Below are positions 24,486 to 32,148 of a stretch of 64,000 nucleotides of DNA, in pieces (within the stretch, counting starts at the first letter, position 1; every line of letters begins with the position of its first letter). This DNA is from Actinomadura sp. NAK00032. GTDB lineage: Bacteria > Actinomycetota > Actinomycetes > Streptosporangiales > Streptosporangiaceae. Both the position numbers and the translations under genes were made by a program. The notes beneath the pieces are model-generated. The model saw only the letters and a program-made list of their open reading frames with translations. It did no database searches and was not told the DNA's origin. The stretch covers positions 8,928,001 to 8,992,000 of the forward strand of contig NZ_CP054932.1 in the NCBI RefSeq assembly GCF_013364275.1, read 5' to 3'.

Positions 24486-24883
24486 GCGCGGGCCGCGCGC
24501 TGGGCGGCGGCGAGGTCGCGCAGCGGGTCGCTGCCCCGGGTGTCGGCGTACTCCTCGATGCGGGTGATCCGCCCGGACGACACCGTCGCGAACAGGCACG
24601 CGGCCATCTCGACCGGTGTGCCGTCGGGGAGGGCGCCGCGCAGGACGTGCCGCTGGACGTAGCCGTCCGGCAGGGGGTCGCGGCGGATCTCCTCGTAGCG
24701 GAAGTCCGCCAGGTTGCGCGACAGCCAGCGCAGCGTGCGGAGGTTGTCGTCGACGCTCTGCTCGGAGCCGCCGCCGGGGCCGGGTCCGTTGTGCCAGATC
24801 CGCGCGTCCGGCGCGTAGATCGCGCGGAGTGCGTCGACGTCTCCCGAGGTGATGGCGGTCATAAAGCGGTCGGCGAGTTCCAC
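24482..24883 (-). CDS. NTF2/SnoaL-like protein
   Basis: A 133-aa NTF2-fold protein: an N-terminal helix (ELADRFMTAITSGDVDALRAIYA), then DARIWHNG and a curved beta sheet ending in ITRIEEYADT. Such proteins act as isomerases, dehydratases or ligand binders. It lies between the TetR gene and the phosphotransferase, coupled to the latter by ATGA, so it is likely to be part of the same catabolic pathway. No catalytic assignment is possible from the sequence. Confidence 0.85.
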   Translation of the reverse strand: MELADRFMTAITSGDVDALRAIYAPDARIWHNGPGPGGGSEQSVDDNLRTLRWLSRNLADFRYEEIRRDPLPDGYVQRHVLRGALPDGTPVEMAACLFATVSSGRITRIEEYADTRGSDPLRDLAAAQRAARA

Positions 24884-24895
24884 GGGTCTCCTTCG

Positions 24896-25516
24896 TCAGG
24901 ACGGCAGGCCGAGGGCTCGGACGGTGAGGGTGTCCAGGGTGTCCAGGAGCCGATCGGTGCCCGGGGGGTCGTTGCCCTGGACGAGCGACAGGTACAGCGA
25001 GTGGTCCACCATCGCGGCGAGGGCGCGGGCGGCGGTCTCGGGGTCGAGGTCGGGCGGGACGAGCCCCTCGCGCTGCCATCGCGCGATCGCCCGCGCGGAG
25101 CGCTCGGCGGACGCGGCCCGGTGCTTGCGCCGCAGTTCCTGGAACTCGGCGTTGAACGTCGCGACCTGCTCGATGATCGCCATCATCTTCGCGTTGCGCA
25201 GGTACGCCTCGTAGTAGGCGCGGTTGGCGCGGCGGATGCGGGCGGCCGGGGACGGACCGGTCAGCGGGACGAGGGCGTGGTCGGTCATGTCGGCGAACAG
25301 CCGGTCGGCGACCTCCAGGAACACCGCTTCCTTGGACGGGAAGTAGGTGTAGAAGGACCCGTAGGCGACCCGGGCGTGCCGGGTGATGTGCGCGACGCGG
25401 GTCTCCAGGAAGCCGTGCTCCTCGAACACCTCGCGGGCGGCCGTGAGCAGGCGCTCCCTGGTCCGGGCGCCGCGCTCGGTGAGCGGCTGGCCGCCGGGTT
25501 CGTCGCCGCTCCGCAT
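24896..25516 (-). CDS. TetR family transcriptional regulator
   Basis: A 206-aa TetR-type repressor. The HTH is at residues ~15-60 (RTRERLLTAAREVFEEHGF, then RVAYGSFYTYFPSKEAVF), and the C-terminal helices form the ligand pocket. It is the first gene of the minus-strand arm and divergent from the acyl-CoA ligase operon. The intergenic palindromes are its probable operators. An acyl-CoA or the growth substrate is the likely inducer. The start at 25516 is chosen because the upstream in-frame sequence is unconserved. Confidence 0.92.
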   Translation of the reverse strand: MRSGDEPGGQPLTERGARTRERLLTAAREVFEEHGFLETRVAHITRHARVAYGSFYTYFPSKEAVFLEVADRLFADMTDHALVPLTGPSPAARIRRANRAYYEAYLRNAKMMAIIEQVATFNAEFQELRRKHRAASAERSARAIARWQREGLVPPDLDPETAARALAAMVDHSLYLSLVQGNDPPGTDRLLDTLDTLTVRALGLPS

Positions 25517-25541
25517 GACCGTGGTTCCTCTCTCCGGGGCC

Positions 25542-25605
25542 TTGACAACCCGATGCTCGCGGGAACAGTATCCGAGCATCGAGCAACTTGATATGACTGT
25601 CAAGT
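25542..25605. promoter_or_regulatory. Divergent promoter with two palindromes (TetR control region)
   Basis: On the plus strand TTGACA (25542-25547) and CAGTAT (25566-25571), 18 nt apart, form a good promoter. A 9-bp inverted repeat CGATGCTCG / CGAGCATCG (25551-25559, 25573-25581) surrounds the -10 box, and ACTTGA-N8-TCAAGT (25586-25605) lies just after the predicted transcription start. A TetR dimer at either site would block the ligase operon. Confidence 0.68.
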
Positions 25606-25637
25606 CAACTCCCTGGAGGCGCGATGGCGGGCCGGGC

Positions 25638-27143
25638 ATGCTGATCAACGACATCGTCGAGTACGCGGCGCGCAAGCACCCCGAGCGCGCGGCGGTCCTG
25701 TTCGAGGACGAGTCCGTCACCTTCGCCGAGCTGCGCGACCGGGTGCGGCGCACCGCGAACGCCCTGCTGACGGTCGCCGAGCCGGGCGACCGGGTGGCCG
25801 TGCTGTCGGGGAACCGGCCGGAGTACTTCGAGCTGTACTACGGAGTCCCGGGTGCCGGGATGGCGCTGACCTTCCTCAACCACCGGCTGCACCCGTCCGA
25901 GATCGCGGGGCTCGTCGACCACGCGCAGGCGTCGGTGCTGATCGTGAGCAGCGAGTACGTCGAGGAGATGGACCGGCTCCGCGACGCGATGCCGTCGGTG
26001 AAGACCGTCCTGAACCTGGACGACGACTACCGCGACCTGGTCGAGAAGGCGCCCGCGACCGAGCCGCCGCGCCCCGACGAGGACTCCGTCGCCTGGCTCG
26101 TCTACACCAGCGGCACCACCGGCCGCCCCAAGGGCGTCATGCTCAGCCACCGCAACCTGGTCACCGGGGTGGTCGGCTCGGTGGCGCACTGGGAGATCCC
26201 GGACGCGACCCGGTTCCTGTTCTGCTTCCCGCTCTGCCACGTCGGCGGCTACACCGCCGTCGTCTACCACATGCGCGGCGCGACGGTCGGGATCGTCCGG
26301 TCCTACGACAACGACACGTTCCTGCGGCGGGTCGCCGAGTGGCGGATCACGCAGACCGGGCTGGCGCCGACGATGATCGCGTTCCTGCTGGCGCATCCCG
26401 GCATCGAGGACCGCGACCTCGGGACGCTGGAGACCATCGGGTACGGCGCGTCCGCGATCCCGGCCGAGGTGCTGCGCCGCGGGATGGACGTCCTCGGCTG
26501 CGACTTCTACCAGGGCATGGGGATGAGCGAGCTGGGCGGCAACATCCTGCACTTCGGGATCGCCGAGCACCGCCGCGCCGCCGCCGGGGAGACGCACCTG
26601 CTCGCCGCCGCCGGCCGCGTCATGGACCTCGCCGACGTCCGGATCGTGGACGAGGACTTCCGCGACGTCCCCGATGGGGAGCCCGGCGAGATGGTCGTGC
26701 GCTGCGACCAGGTGATGCGCGGCTACTGGCGCGAGCCGGAGCTGACCGCCGAGGCGTTCCGGGACGGCTGGTTCCGCACCGGCGACGTCGTCCGGCGGGA
26801 CGCCGAGGGCATGGTCTACATCGTCGACCGGATCAAGGACATGATCATCACCGGCGGGGAGAACGTGGCGTCCCGCGAGGTCGAGCAGGTCCTCTACCGG
26901 CACCCGGCGATCGCGGACGCGGCCGTGTTCGGCGTCCCCGACCCGCGCTGGGGCGAGTCGGTCTGCGCCGCCGTCGTGGCGCGCGCGGAGATCGGGGCGG
27001 ACGACGTCATCGCGTTCGCCCGCGAGCACCTCGGCGGCTACAAGGTCCCGCGCCGCGTCGAGTTCGTCCCCGAACTGCCCCGCAACGTCGCCGGCAAGGT
27101 CCTGAAACGCGAACTGCGCTCCCGATTCAAGGAGGTCCCGTGA
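25638..27143 (+). CDS. Acyl-CoA synthetase (AMP-forming)
   Basis: A 501-aa ANL-superfamily ligase that activates a carboxylic acid to its CoA thioester via an acyl-adenylate. The P-loop is YTSGTTGRPKGVML, the A5 motif is YQGMGMSE, A7 is GWFRTGDVV, and the C-terminal catalytic Lys is in NVAGKVLKREL. It starts an operon with VOC, AhpD-like, ACAD and SMP-30 genes, each overlapping the next by a few bases. The start is uncertain: ATG 25638 gives the conserved MLINDIVEYAARKHPERAA N-terminus, while ATG 25593 would place the start inside the operator region. Confidence 0.93.
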   Translation: MLINDIVEYAARKHPERAAVLFEDESVTFAELRDRVRRTANALLTVAEPGDRVAVLSGNRPEYFELYYGVPGAGMALTFLNHRLHPSEIAGLVDHAQASVLIVSSEYVEEMDRLRDAMPSVKTVLNLDDDYRDLVEKAPATEPPRPDEDSVAWLVYTSGTTGRPKGVMLSHRNLVTGVVGSVAHWEIPDATRFLFCFPLCHVGGYTAVVYHMRGATVGIVRSYDNDTFLRRVAEWRITQTGLAPTMIAFLLAHPGIEDRDLGTLETIGYGASAIPAEVLRRGMDVLGCDFYQGMGMSELGGNILHFGIAEHRRAAAGETHLLAAAGRVMDLADVRIVDEDFRDVPDGEPGEMVVRCDQVMRGYWREPELTAEAFRDGWFRTGDVVRRDAEGMVYIVDRIKDMIITGGENVASREVEQVLYRHPAIADAAVFGVPDPRWGESVCAAVVARAEIGADDVIAFAREHLGGYKVPRRVEFVPELPRNVAGKVLKRELRSRFKEVP

Positions 27144-27712
27144 ACACCGAGTTCGAACTCGGCGGCATCAACCACCTGGCGCTGGTGTCGTCCGACATGA
27201 AACGCACCATCGACTTCTACTCCGGCGTCCTCGGAATGCCGCTCATCAAGACCCTCGACCTGCCCGCCGGAATGGGCCAGCACTTCTTCTTCGACTGCGG
27301 CGGCGGCGACTGCGTGGCGTTCTTCTGGTTCCCGGACGCGCCGGACGGCGTCCCCGGGATCTCCGCGCCCGCCGGACGCCCCGAGCAGGGCGAGCTGCTC
27401 AGCGCGGTCGGGTCGATGAACCACGTCGCGTTCCACGTCCCGCCGGAGAAGTTCGAGGAGTACCGCAAGCGGCTCAAGGAGAAGGGCGTCACGGTCAGCC
27501 CGATCCTGAACCACGACGACAGCCCGATGGGCGTCTCCCGCGACTTCGACGAGGGCGTGTTCGTCCGCTCCTTCTACTTCCAGGACCCCGACGGGATCCT
27601 CCTCGAATTCGCCTGCTGGACGCGCGAGTTCGACGACTCCGACGTCTCCCACGAGCCGAAGACCGCCGCCGACCGCACCGTTCCGAAGGACAAGCATGCC
27701 GCGACTGCGTGA
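27140..27712 (+). CDS. VOC (glyoxalase/bleomycin-resistance) family protein
   Basis: A 190-aa metalloenzyme-fold protein with two betaalphabetabetabeta modules. Metal ligands are likely His in GGINHLALV, His in MNHVAFHV and Glu in ILLEFACW. The family includes lyases, isomerases and ring-cleaving dioxygenases; the last residues are disordered and charged. GTG start 27140 overlaps the ligase stop (GTGA), and GGAGG lies upstream. In this operon it may process a ketone or epimerise an acyl-CoA. That role is inferred from context only. Confidence 0.88.
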   Translation: MNTEFELGGINHLALVSSDMKRTIDFYSGVLGMPLIKTLDLPAGMGQHFFFDCGGGDCVAFFWFPDAPDGVPGISAPAGRPEQGELLSAVGSMNHVAFHVPPEKFEEYRKRLKEKGVTVSPILNHDDSPMGVSRDFDEGVFVRSFYFQDPDGILLEFACWTREFDDSDVSHEPKTAADRTVPKDKHAATA

Positions 27713-28337
27713 GGTCCCCCGCGCCGAAGTCACCGACGAGCGCATCCTCTTCTTCTACGACCACCTGTTCGCGCCCGACCGCGACCCGGCCGTCGACCAC
27801 GGCACCGCGACCGGCTCGCCCGGCGACTGGTGGACGGTGTTCGCCCAGTCCCCCGACGTGTTCCGGCACGCCGTCCGGGGCTTCGCGCTGTACCGCAACG
27901 CCGACCTCGACCCGGTGCTGCGGGAGCTGGGCCAGTGCCGGGCGGGCTGGGCGCGCGGCAGCCAGTTCGTGTTCTCGCAGCACTGCAAGCAGATGCGGGC
28001 GCTCGGCATGGCCGAGGAGAAGATCGAGTCCATCCCGCACTGGCAGACGGCCGACTGCTACTCGGCGCTGGAGCGGGCCGTCCTCGCCTACACCGACTGC
28101 CTCGTCCTGGACGGCGGCCGGACGCCCGACGCGGTCTTCGACATCCTCAAGGAGCACCTCTCCGACAAGGAGATCCTCCAGCTCACCTACATCACCTGCA
28201 TGTACGAGATGCACGCGACGATGTCGCGCGCGCTGCGGCTGGAGTTCGACGACCGCCCCGAGCCGATCGTGGAGGTCGCGGCGCCCGAGGGCTACGGGAA
28301 CCGCGACATCTCGGCCGACCTGACCGGGGCGGGCTGA
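27696..28337 (+). CDS. Carboxymuconolactone decarboxylase/AhpD-like protein
   Basis: A 213-aa helical protein of the CMD/AhpD fold. The core helix is SQFVFSQHCKQMRALG, where the usual CxxC is reduced to one Cys, with His beside it. It overlaps the VOC gene by 17 nt and the ACAD gene by 1 nt (TGATG), so it is firmly part of the operon. CMD-like proteins in acyl-CoA operons are frequent, but their role is undefined; a thiol-based or lyase function is possible. Confidence 0.82.
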   Translation: MPRLREVPRAEVTDERILFFYDHLFAPDRDPAVDHGTATGSPGDWWTVFAQSPDVFRHAVRGFALYRNADLDPVLRELGQCRAGWARGSQFVFSQHCKQMRALGMAEEKIESIPHWQTADCYSALERAVLAYTDCLVLDGGRTPDAVFDILKEHLSDKEILQLTYITCMYEMHATMSRALRLEFDDRPEPIVEVAAPEGYGNRDISADLTGAG

Positions 28338-29491
28338 TGCTGTTCCCCGTGCCCGAGCGGGTCCGCGGCGTCCGGGACGCCGTGCACGCGTTCATGACCG
28401 AGCGCGTCGAACCGGCCGAACCCGCGCTGAACGGCGGCGACCGCGAGACGCTCCGCGAGCTGCGGGAGCAGGCGAAGGCCGAGGGCCTGTGGGCGCTCGG
28501 CCACCCCGCCGAGCTGGGCGGCGGCGGCCTGCCGTTCCTCGACTACGTCTACGTCAACGAGGTGCAGGGACGCAGCGAGTGGGGGCAGCTCGCCCTCGGC
28601 ACGTTCACCCTCCAGGACTCGCTGATGCTGCACAAGTACGCGAGCCCCCGCTGGCGCGAGCGCTACCTGGCCCCGATGGTCGCGGGCGAGGTCTCGCCGA
28701 GCTTCGCGATGACCGAGCCGGACATCGCCAGCTCCGACCCGACGCAGCTCCGGACGAAGGCCGTGCTGGACGGCGACCACTGGGTCATCAGCGGCCGCAA
28801 GTGGTTCACGACGGGCGCCGCCGACGCCGCCTACACGACGGTCATGTGCCGCACCGAGCCCGAGGGGACGGCCCCGCACCGCTCCTTCAGCATGATCGTC
28901 GTGCCGACGGACACGCCGGGGTACCGGATCGTCCGGGAGACGCCCGTCCTCGGCATCAACGGCGGCCACTACGAGGTCGCCTACGACGACGTGCGCGTCC
29001 CGGCCGACAACCTCCTCGGCCCGCGCGGGCACGGCTTCGTCATCGCCCAGGACCGGCTCGGCCCCGGCCGCATCTTCCACTGCATGCGCTGGCTCGGGCA
29101 GGCACAGCGCGCGTTCGAGCTGATGTGCGCCCGCCTCGGGACCCGCGTGGCGTTCGGCGAGCCGCTGTCGGCGAAGCAGCTGATGCAGCAGCACGTCTTC
29201 GACTCCTACACCGAGATCCATGCCGCGCGGCTGCTCACCCTCCAGGCGGCCGAGCAGATCGACGCGGGCAGCCAGGCGCGGATCGAGATCGGCGCGATCA
29301 AGGTCGTCGGGGCGCGGATGCTGCACAACGTCATCGACCGCGCCGTCCAGGTGCACGGCGCCGCCGGGCTCACCGACGACACGCCGCTGTCCCGCATGTA
29401 CCGGCACGCGCGGGAGGCCCGGATCTACGACGGGCCGGACGAGGTCCACATCCAGAGCACCGCACGCCGCATCCTGCGGGAGCTCGGTTGA
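28337..29491 (+). CDS. Acyl-CoA dehydrogenase, ACAD10/11-like
   Basis: A 384-aa flavoprotein of the acyl-CoA dehydrogenase fold. Typical segments are MTEPDIASSDPTQ, the ISGRKWFTTGA strand and VQVHGAAGLTDDTPL. Where standard enzymes carry the catalytic Glu of the YEG-type motif, this one reads RIYDGPDEVH, the form found in ACAD10/11 and LvaC relatives. In that group the partner APH kinase phosphorylates a 4-hydroxyacyl-CoA and the dehydrogenase-fold protein eliminates phosphate. An APH protein is encoded 4 kb away across the TetR gene, which supports this reading. It overlaps both neighbours. Confidence 0.9.
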   Translation: MLFPVPERVRGVRDAVHAFMTERVEPAEPALNGGDRETLRELREQAKAEGLWALGHPAELGGGGLPFLDYVYVNEVQGRSEWGQLALGTFTLQDSLMLHKYASPRWRERYLAPMVAGEVSPSFAMTEPDIASSDPTQLRTKAVLDGDHWVISGRKWFTTGAADAAYTTVMCRTEPEGTAPHRSFSMIVVPTDTPGYRIVRETPVLGINGGHYEVAYDDVRVPADNLLGPRGHGFVIAQDRLGPGRIFHCMRWLGQAQRAFELMCARLGTRVAFGEPLSAKQLMQQHVFDSYTEIHAARLLTLQAAEQIDAGSQARIEIGAIKVVGARMLHNVIDRAVQVHGAAGLTDDTPLSRMYRHAREARIYDGPDEVHIQSTARRILRELG

Positions 29492-30531
29492 GAAGCCTCA
29501 CCCGCAGGTCGCTGCTCGGCGGGCTCGGCACGGCGGCCGTGCTCGGCACGCTCGGCACGTCCGGCACCGCGGCCGCCGCCGGCCGGCCGCGTCCGCGAAA
29601 GGGAAAGAAAATGAAGATCACCAAGCTGGCCGAGGGGCTGCTGTTCCCCGAGGGCCCGACCGTCCTGCCGAACGGGGACGTGCTCGTCGTCGAGCTGCAC
29701 CGGGGCACGCTGACCCGCGTGAAGCCGGACGGCACCACGTCCGTCGCGGCGGAGACCGGCGGCGGCCCGAACGGGTCGGCGCTCGGCCCGGACGGGCGCG
29801 TCTACATCGCCAACTCCGGCGGCCTCAACCGCTTCGAGGTCGGCGGGTTCGTGTTCGCCGGCGGCATCCCCGCCGACTACAAGGGCGGCAGCATCCAGGC
29901 CGTCGACCTGTCGGACGGGTCCGTCGAGACCCTCTACAGCGACGGCCTCCGCGGCCCCAACGACCTCGTGGTGGACGCCCACGGCGGCATCTACTTCACC
30001 GACTACGGCAAGAGCGACGGCGTCACCGGTGACAAGGGCCGCCTCTTCTACGCCAAGGCGGACGGCTCGTCCATCGAGATGATCGCCGGAGGGATGGAAG
30101 GCCCGAACGGCATCGGCCTCTCTCCGGACGGCACGCGCCTGTACGTCAGCGAGACCTACACGGCGCGCGTCTGGTGGTGGGACGTCACCGGCCCCGGCCA
30201 GATCAAGGGCGGGAAGTCGCTCGGCGGCTCCGGCGGCGGGAACTTCCTCTACACGGCGGCCGACTACACCAACTTCGACTCGCTCGGCGTGGACGGCCAC
30301 GGCAACGTGTGCGTCGCGTCCATGGTGCACGCGGGCATCTCGATCGTCAGCCCGAAGGGCGACCTGGTCCGCTTCGTCGACATCGACGTGGACGGCGACC
30401 CGGGCATCACCAACATCACCTGGGGCGGCGAGGACATGCGCACCGCCTACGTGACCGCCTCCAGCACCGGTCGGCTCCTCAAGATCGAGAACTGGCCGTT
30501 CCCCGGCCTCGTGCTCAACCACGCCACCTGA
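29488..30531 (+). CDS. Tat-exported SMP-30/gluconolactonase family protein
   Basis: A 347-aa beta-propeller lactonase-like protein. It starts at TTG 29488 (TTGA overlap with the ACAD stop) with a twin-arginine signal (SLTRRSLLGGLG, then a hydrophobic run and TAAAAG). Expected metal ligands are Glu in LFPEGP, Asn in RGPNDLVVD and Asp/Asn in EGPNGIGLSPDG. The family hydrolyses gamma- and delta-lactones. If exported and active, it could open an external lactone to the hydroxy acid used by the rest of the operon. A shorter cytoplasmic form from the internal MKITKLAEG start cannot be excluded. Confidence 0.85.
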   Translation: MRSLTRRSLLGGLGTAAVLGTLGTSGTAAAAGRPRPRKGKKMKITKLAEGLLFPEGPTVLPNGDVLVVELHRGTLTRVKPDGTTSVAAETGGGPNGSALGPDGRVYIANSGGLNRFEVGGFVFAGGIPADYKGGSIQAVDLSDGSVETLYSDGLRGPNDLVVDAHGGIYFTDYGKSDGVTGDKGRLFYAKADGSSIEMIAGGMEGPNGIGLSPDGTRLYVSETYTARVWWWDVTGPGQIKGGKSLGGSGGGNFLYTAADYTNFDSLGVDGHGNVCVASMVHAGISIVSPKGDLVRFVDIDVDGDPGITNITWGGEDMRTAYVTASSTGRLLKIENWPFPGLVLNHAT

Positions 30532-30575
30532 CGGACGAGTCCCCGGCCTGCCGACGCCGAGGCGTCCCCGGCCCG

Positions 30576-30604
30576 GGGTGAGGGCGCGGCCGGCGCCCTC
30601 ACCC
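30576..30604. terminator. Bidirectional terminator between convergent operons
   Basis: A perfect 12-bp stem (30576-30587 / 30593-30604) with a 5-nt loop separates the lactonase operon from the convergent AhpD-like genes. Confidence 0.85.
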
Positions 30605-30619
30605 TGGGCCCGACTGGCT

Positions 30620-31126
30620 CTATTCCCTCCAGTTCTCGCCGGGTTCCCGGCCGGGGACCGGCTTGCCGAGAAGGGTCAGGGGGACGAAGAAGCAGCTCCG
30701 GCCGATCGCCATGCAGAGCGTGTGGAGCGCCTTGTCGTCGTAGTGGCCGGACGCCTTGGCGTACAGCTCGTCGGAGACGCGCTCCCCGAACGGGTTCGGA
30801 GTGAGCATGGCGTCCACGAGCTCCAGTGCGACGCGCTCGGCGTCGGTGAACCACGGCGCGTCCTGCCATGTCGCCACGGCGGTGATGCGCTCCTCCGGCT
30901 CTCCGGCCTCGCGGAGCGTCGCGCTCTGCTGGACGACGTGGTAAGTGCTGCCGACGAGGTGCCCGAGGCGGAGCTGCACCAGGGTGATCGTGGTCTGCGG
31001 AATCGACCCGTTCTCCACGGCCTTGGACATGGCCACGGCGATCTCCGGCAGCTCGGGGACGAACCGGGCCGGGTTGGGCAGGCGCGACTGGGGACCGTCC
31101 TGCTCGGCCACGCTGGATGCGGACAT
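30620..31126 (-). CDS. AhpD-like protein lacking the redox cysteines
   Basis: A 168-aa CMD/AhpD-fold protein. At the position of the redox CxxC it reads LVGSTYHVVQQ, so both Cys are missing (Ser and His instead), whereas its neighbour at 31170 keeps CGFC. Other family features remain (DAPWFTDAERVALELVDAM and HYDDKALHTL). It is therefore unlikely to be a peroxidase partner and may bind a ligand or the other copy. It follows the paralogue by 43 nt and is probably the last gene of the ECF42 operon. Confidence 0.82.
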   Translation of the reverse strand: MSASSVAEQDGPQSRLPNPARFVPELPEIAVAMSKAVENGSIPQTTITLVQLRLGHLVGSTYHVVQQSATLREAGEPEERITAVATWQDAPWFTDAERVALELVDAMLTPNPFGERVSDELYAKASGHYDDKALHTLCMAIGRSCFFVPLTLLGKPVPGREPGENWRE

Positions 31127-31169
31127 GATGAGATCTTCCCCTTCCGGGATTGGCGGAGTCGCGGATCGG

Positions 31170-31640
31170 CTAGCCGAACTGGCCGGGCTGGTAGTCCCCG
31201 GCGGGCTGGCGGACGACCACGTTGAGGCGGTTGAAGGCGTTCATGACGGCGATGTGCGACAGCAGCGCCGCGAGCCGCTCGTCGTCGTAGTGCCGGGCGG
31301 CGTCGGCCCAGACCTCGTCGCTGACGCCTTCGGAGGAGTCGGCGATGCGGGTCGCCTGCTCGGCGAGTGCGAAGGCGGCGCGCTCGGCCTCGCTGTAGAC
31401 CGTCGCCTCCCGCCAGGTCGCCACCAGGTTGATCCGGGTCCGGCTCACCCCGGCGTGCTCGGCCTCCTTGGTGTGCGCGTCGGCGCAGAAGCCGCAGCCG
31501 TTGATCTGGCTGACCCGGAGGGCGACCAGCTCCCGCGTCTCGGTGGGCAGGGCCGACTCGGTGGCGCGGCCCGCGGAAGTGATGAGCTTGCCGAACTTCA
31601 TGCCGACGGCCGTCCCGTACAGGTTGAACCGGGCGTCCAT
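31170..31640 (-). CDS. AhpD-like carboxymuconolactone decarboxylase family protein
   Basis: A 156-aa alkylhydroperoxidase-like protein with the intact redox motif VSQINGCGFCADAHTKEA (two Cys and the downstream His). Relatives of AhpD reduce peroxidase partners or act on small carbon acids. It sits between an NTF2-like gene and a Cys-less paralogue. CMD proteins are the best-known neighbours of ECF41/56 sigma factors and are thought to act in oxidative metabolism, which fits this locus. Confidence 0.9.
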   Translation of the reverse strand: MDARFNLYGTAVGMKFGKLITSAGRATESALPTETRELVALRVSQINGCGFCADAHTKEAEHAGVSRTRINLVATWREATVYSEAERAAFALAEQATRIADSSEGVSDEVWADAARHYDDERLAALLSHIAVMNAFNRLNVVVRQPAGDYQPGQFG

Positions 31641-31701
31641 GGTGATCTCCTATCGTGGGTGACTTGCCAGAGTGGGCTGGATGTGCCGTTCGGCGCGCTT
31701 G

Positions 31702-32148
31702 TCAGAGCCGGACCGCGCCGAGCTGCCACAGCAGCGTGTGGACATCGACGACCCCCCAGGTCTCGGCGACTCGGCCGGCTTCGAAGCGGAGGACGAAGAT
31801 CTCGTTGTAGGCGACGGACGCACCGGTCGCCGGGACGCCCATGTAGGCCTCGCCGGTGTGGGTCCCGGTGACGGCCTGCCGGGAGACGATCTTGTCCCCC
31901 TCCGCGATCACGTCCTGGACCGCGATGTGCAGATCGGGGAACGCCCGGTGGAGCGCGGAGTACACCGCCTTGACGGCGTCCGCCCCGGTCTCCTTGATCG
32001 GCAGTGGGGTGCCCATCCGCACATCGGGCTCGAAGACCTCGCCGATGGCCTTCCACATGAGTTCCTGGTCGTGCGCGTTGCTTGCGTCGATGACGCTTTT
32101 GAACAACGCCTTATTGCGTTCTTCCTGATCTGGCGAATCGCGGTTCAT
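31702..32148 (-). CDS. SnoaL-like (ester cyclase-type) protein
   Basis: A 148-aa NTF2-fold protein of the SnoaL polyketide-cyclase-like group: FKSVIDASNAHDQELMWKAI, FPDLHIAVQDVIAEGDKIVSR and the final strand GRVAETWGVVDVHTLLWQLG (features spread over residues 15-145). The start at 32148 makes a 38-nt overlap with the end of the ECF42 sigma gene; the next in-frame ATG would delete the first helix. It is likely to be cotranscribed with the sigma factor. Substrate unknown. Confidence 0.85.
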   Translation of the reverse strand: MNRDSPDQEERNKALFKSVIDASNAHDQELMWKAIGEVFEPDVRMGTPLPIKETGADAVKAVYSALHRAFPDLHIAVQDVIAEGDKIVSRQAVTGTHTGEAYMGVPATGASVAYNEIFVLRFEAGRVAETWGVVDVHTLLWQLGAVRL

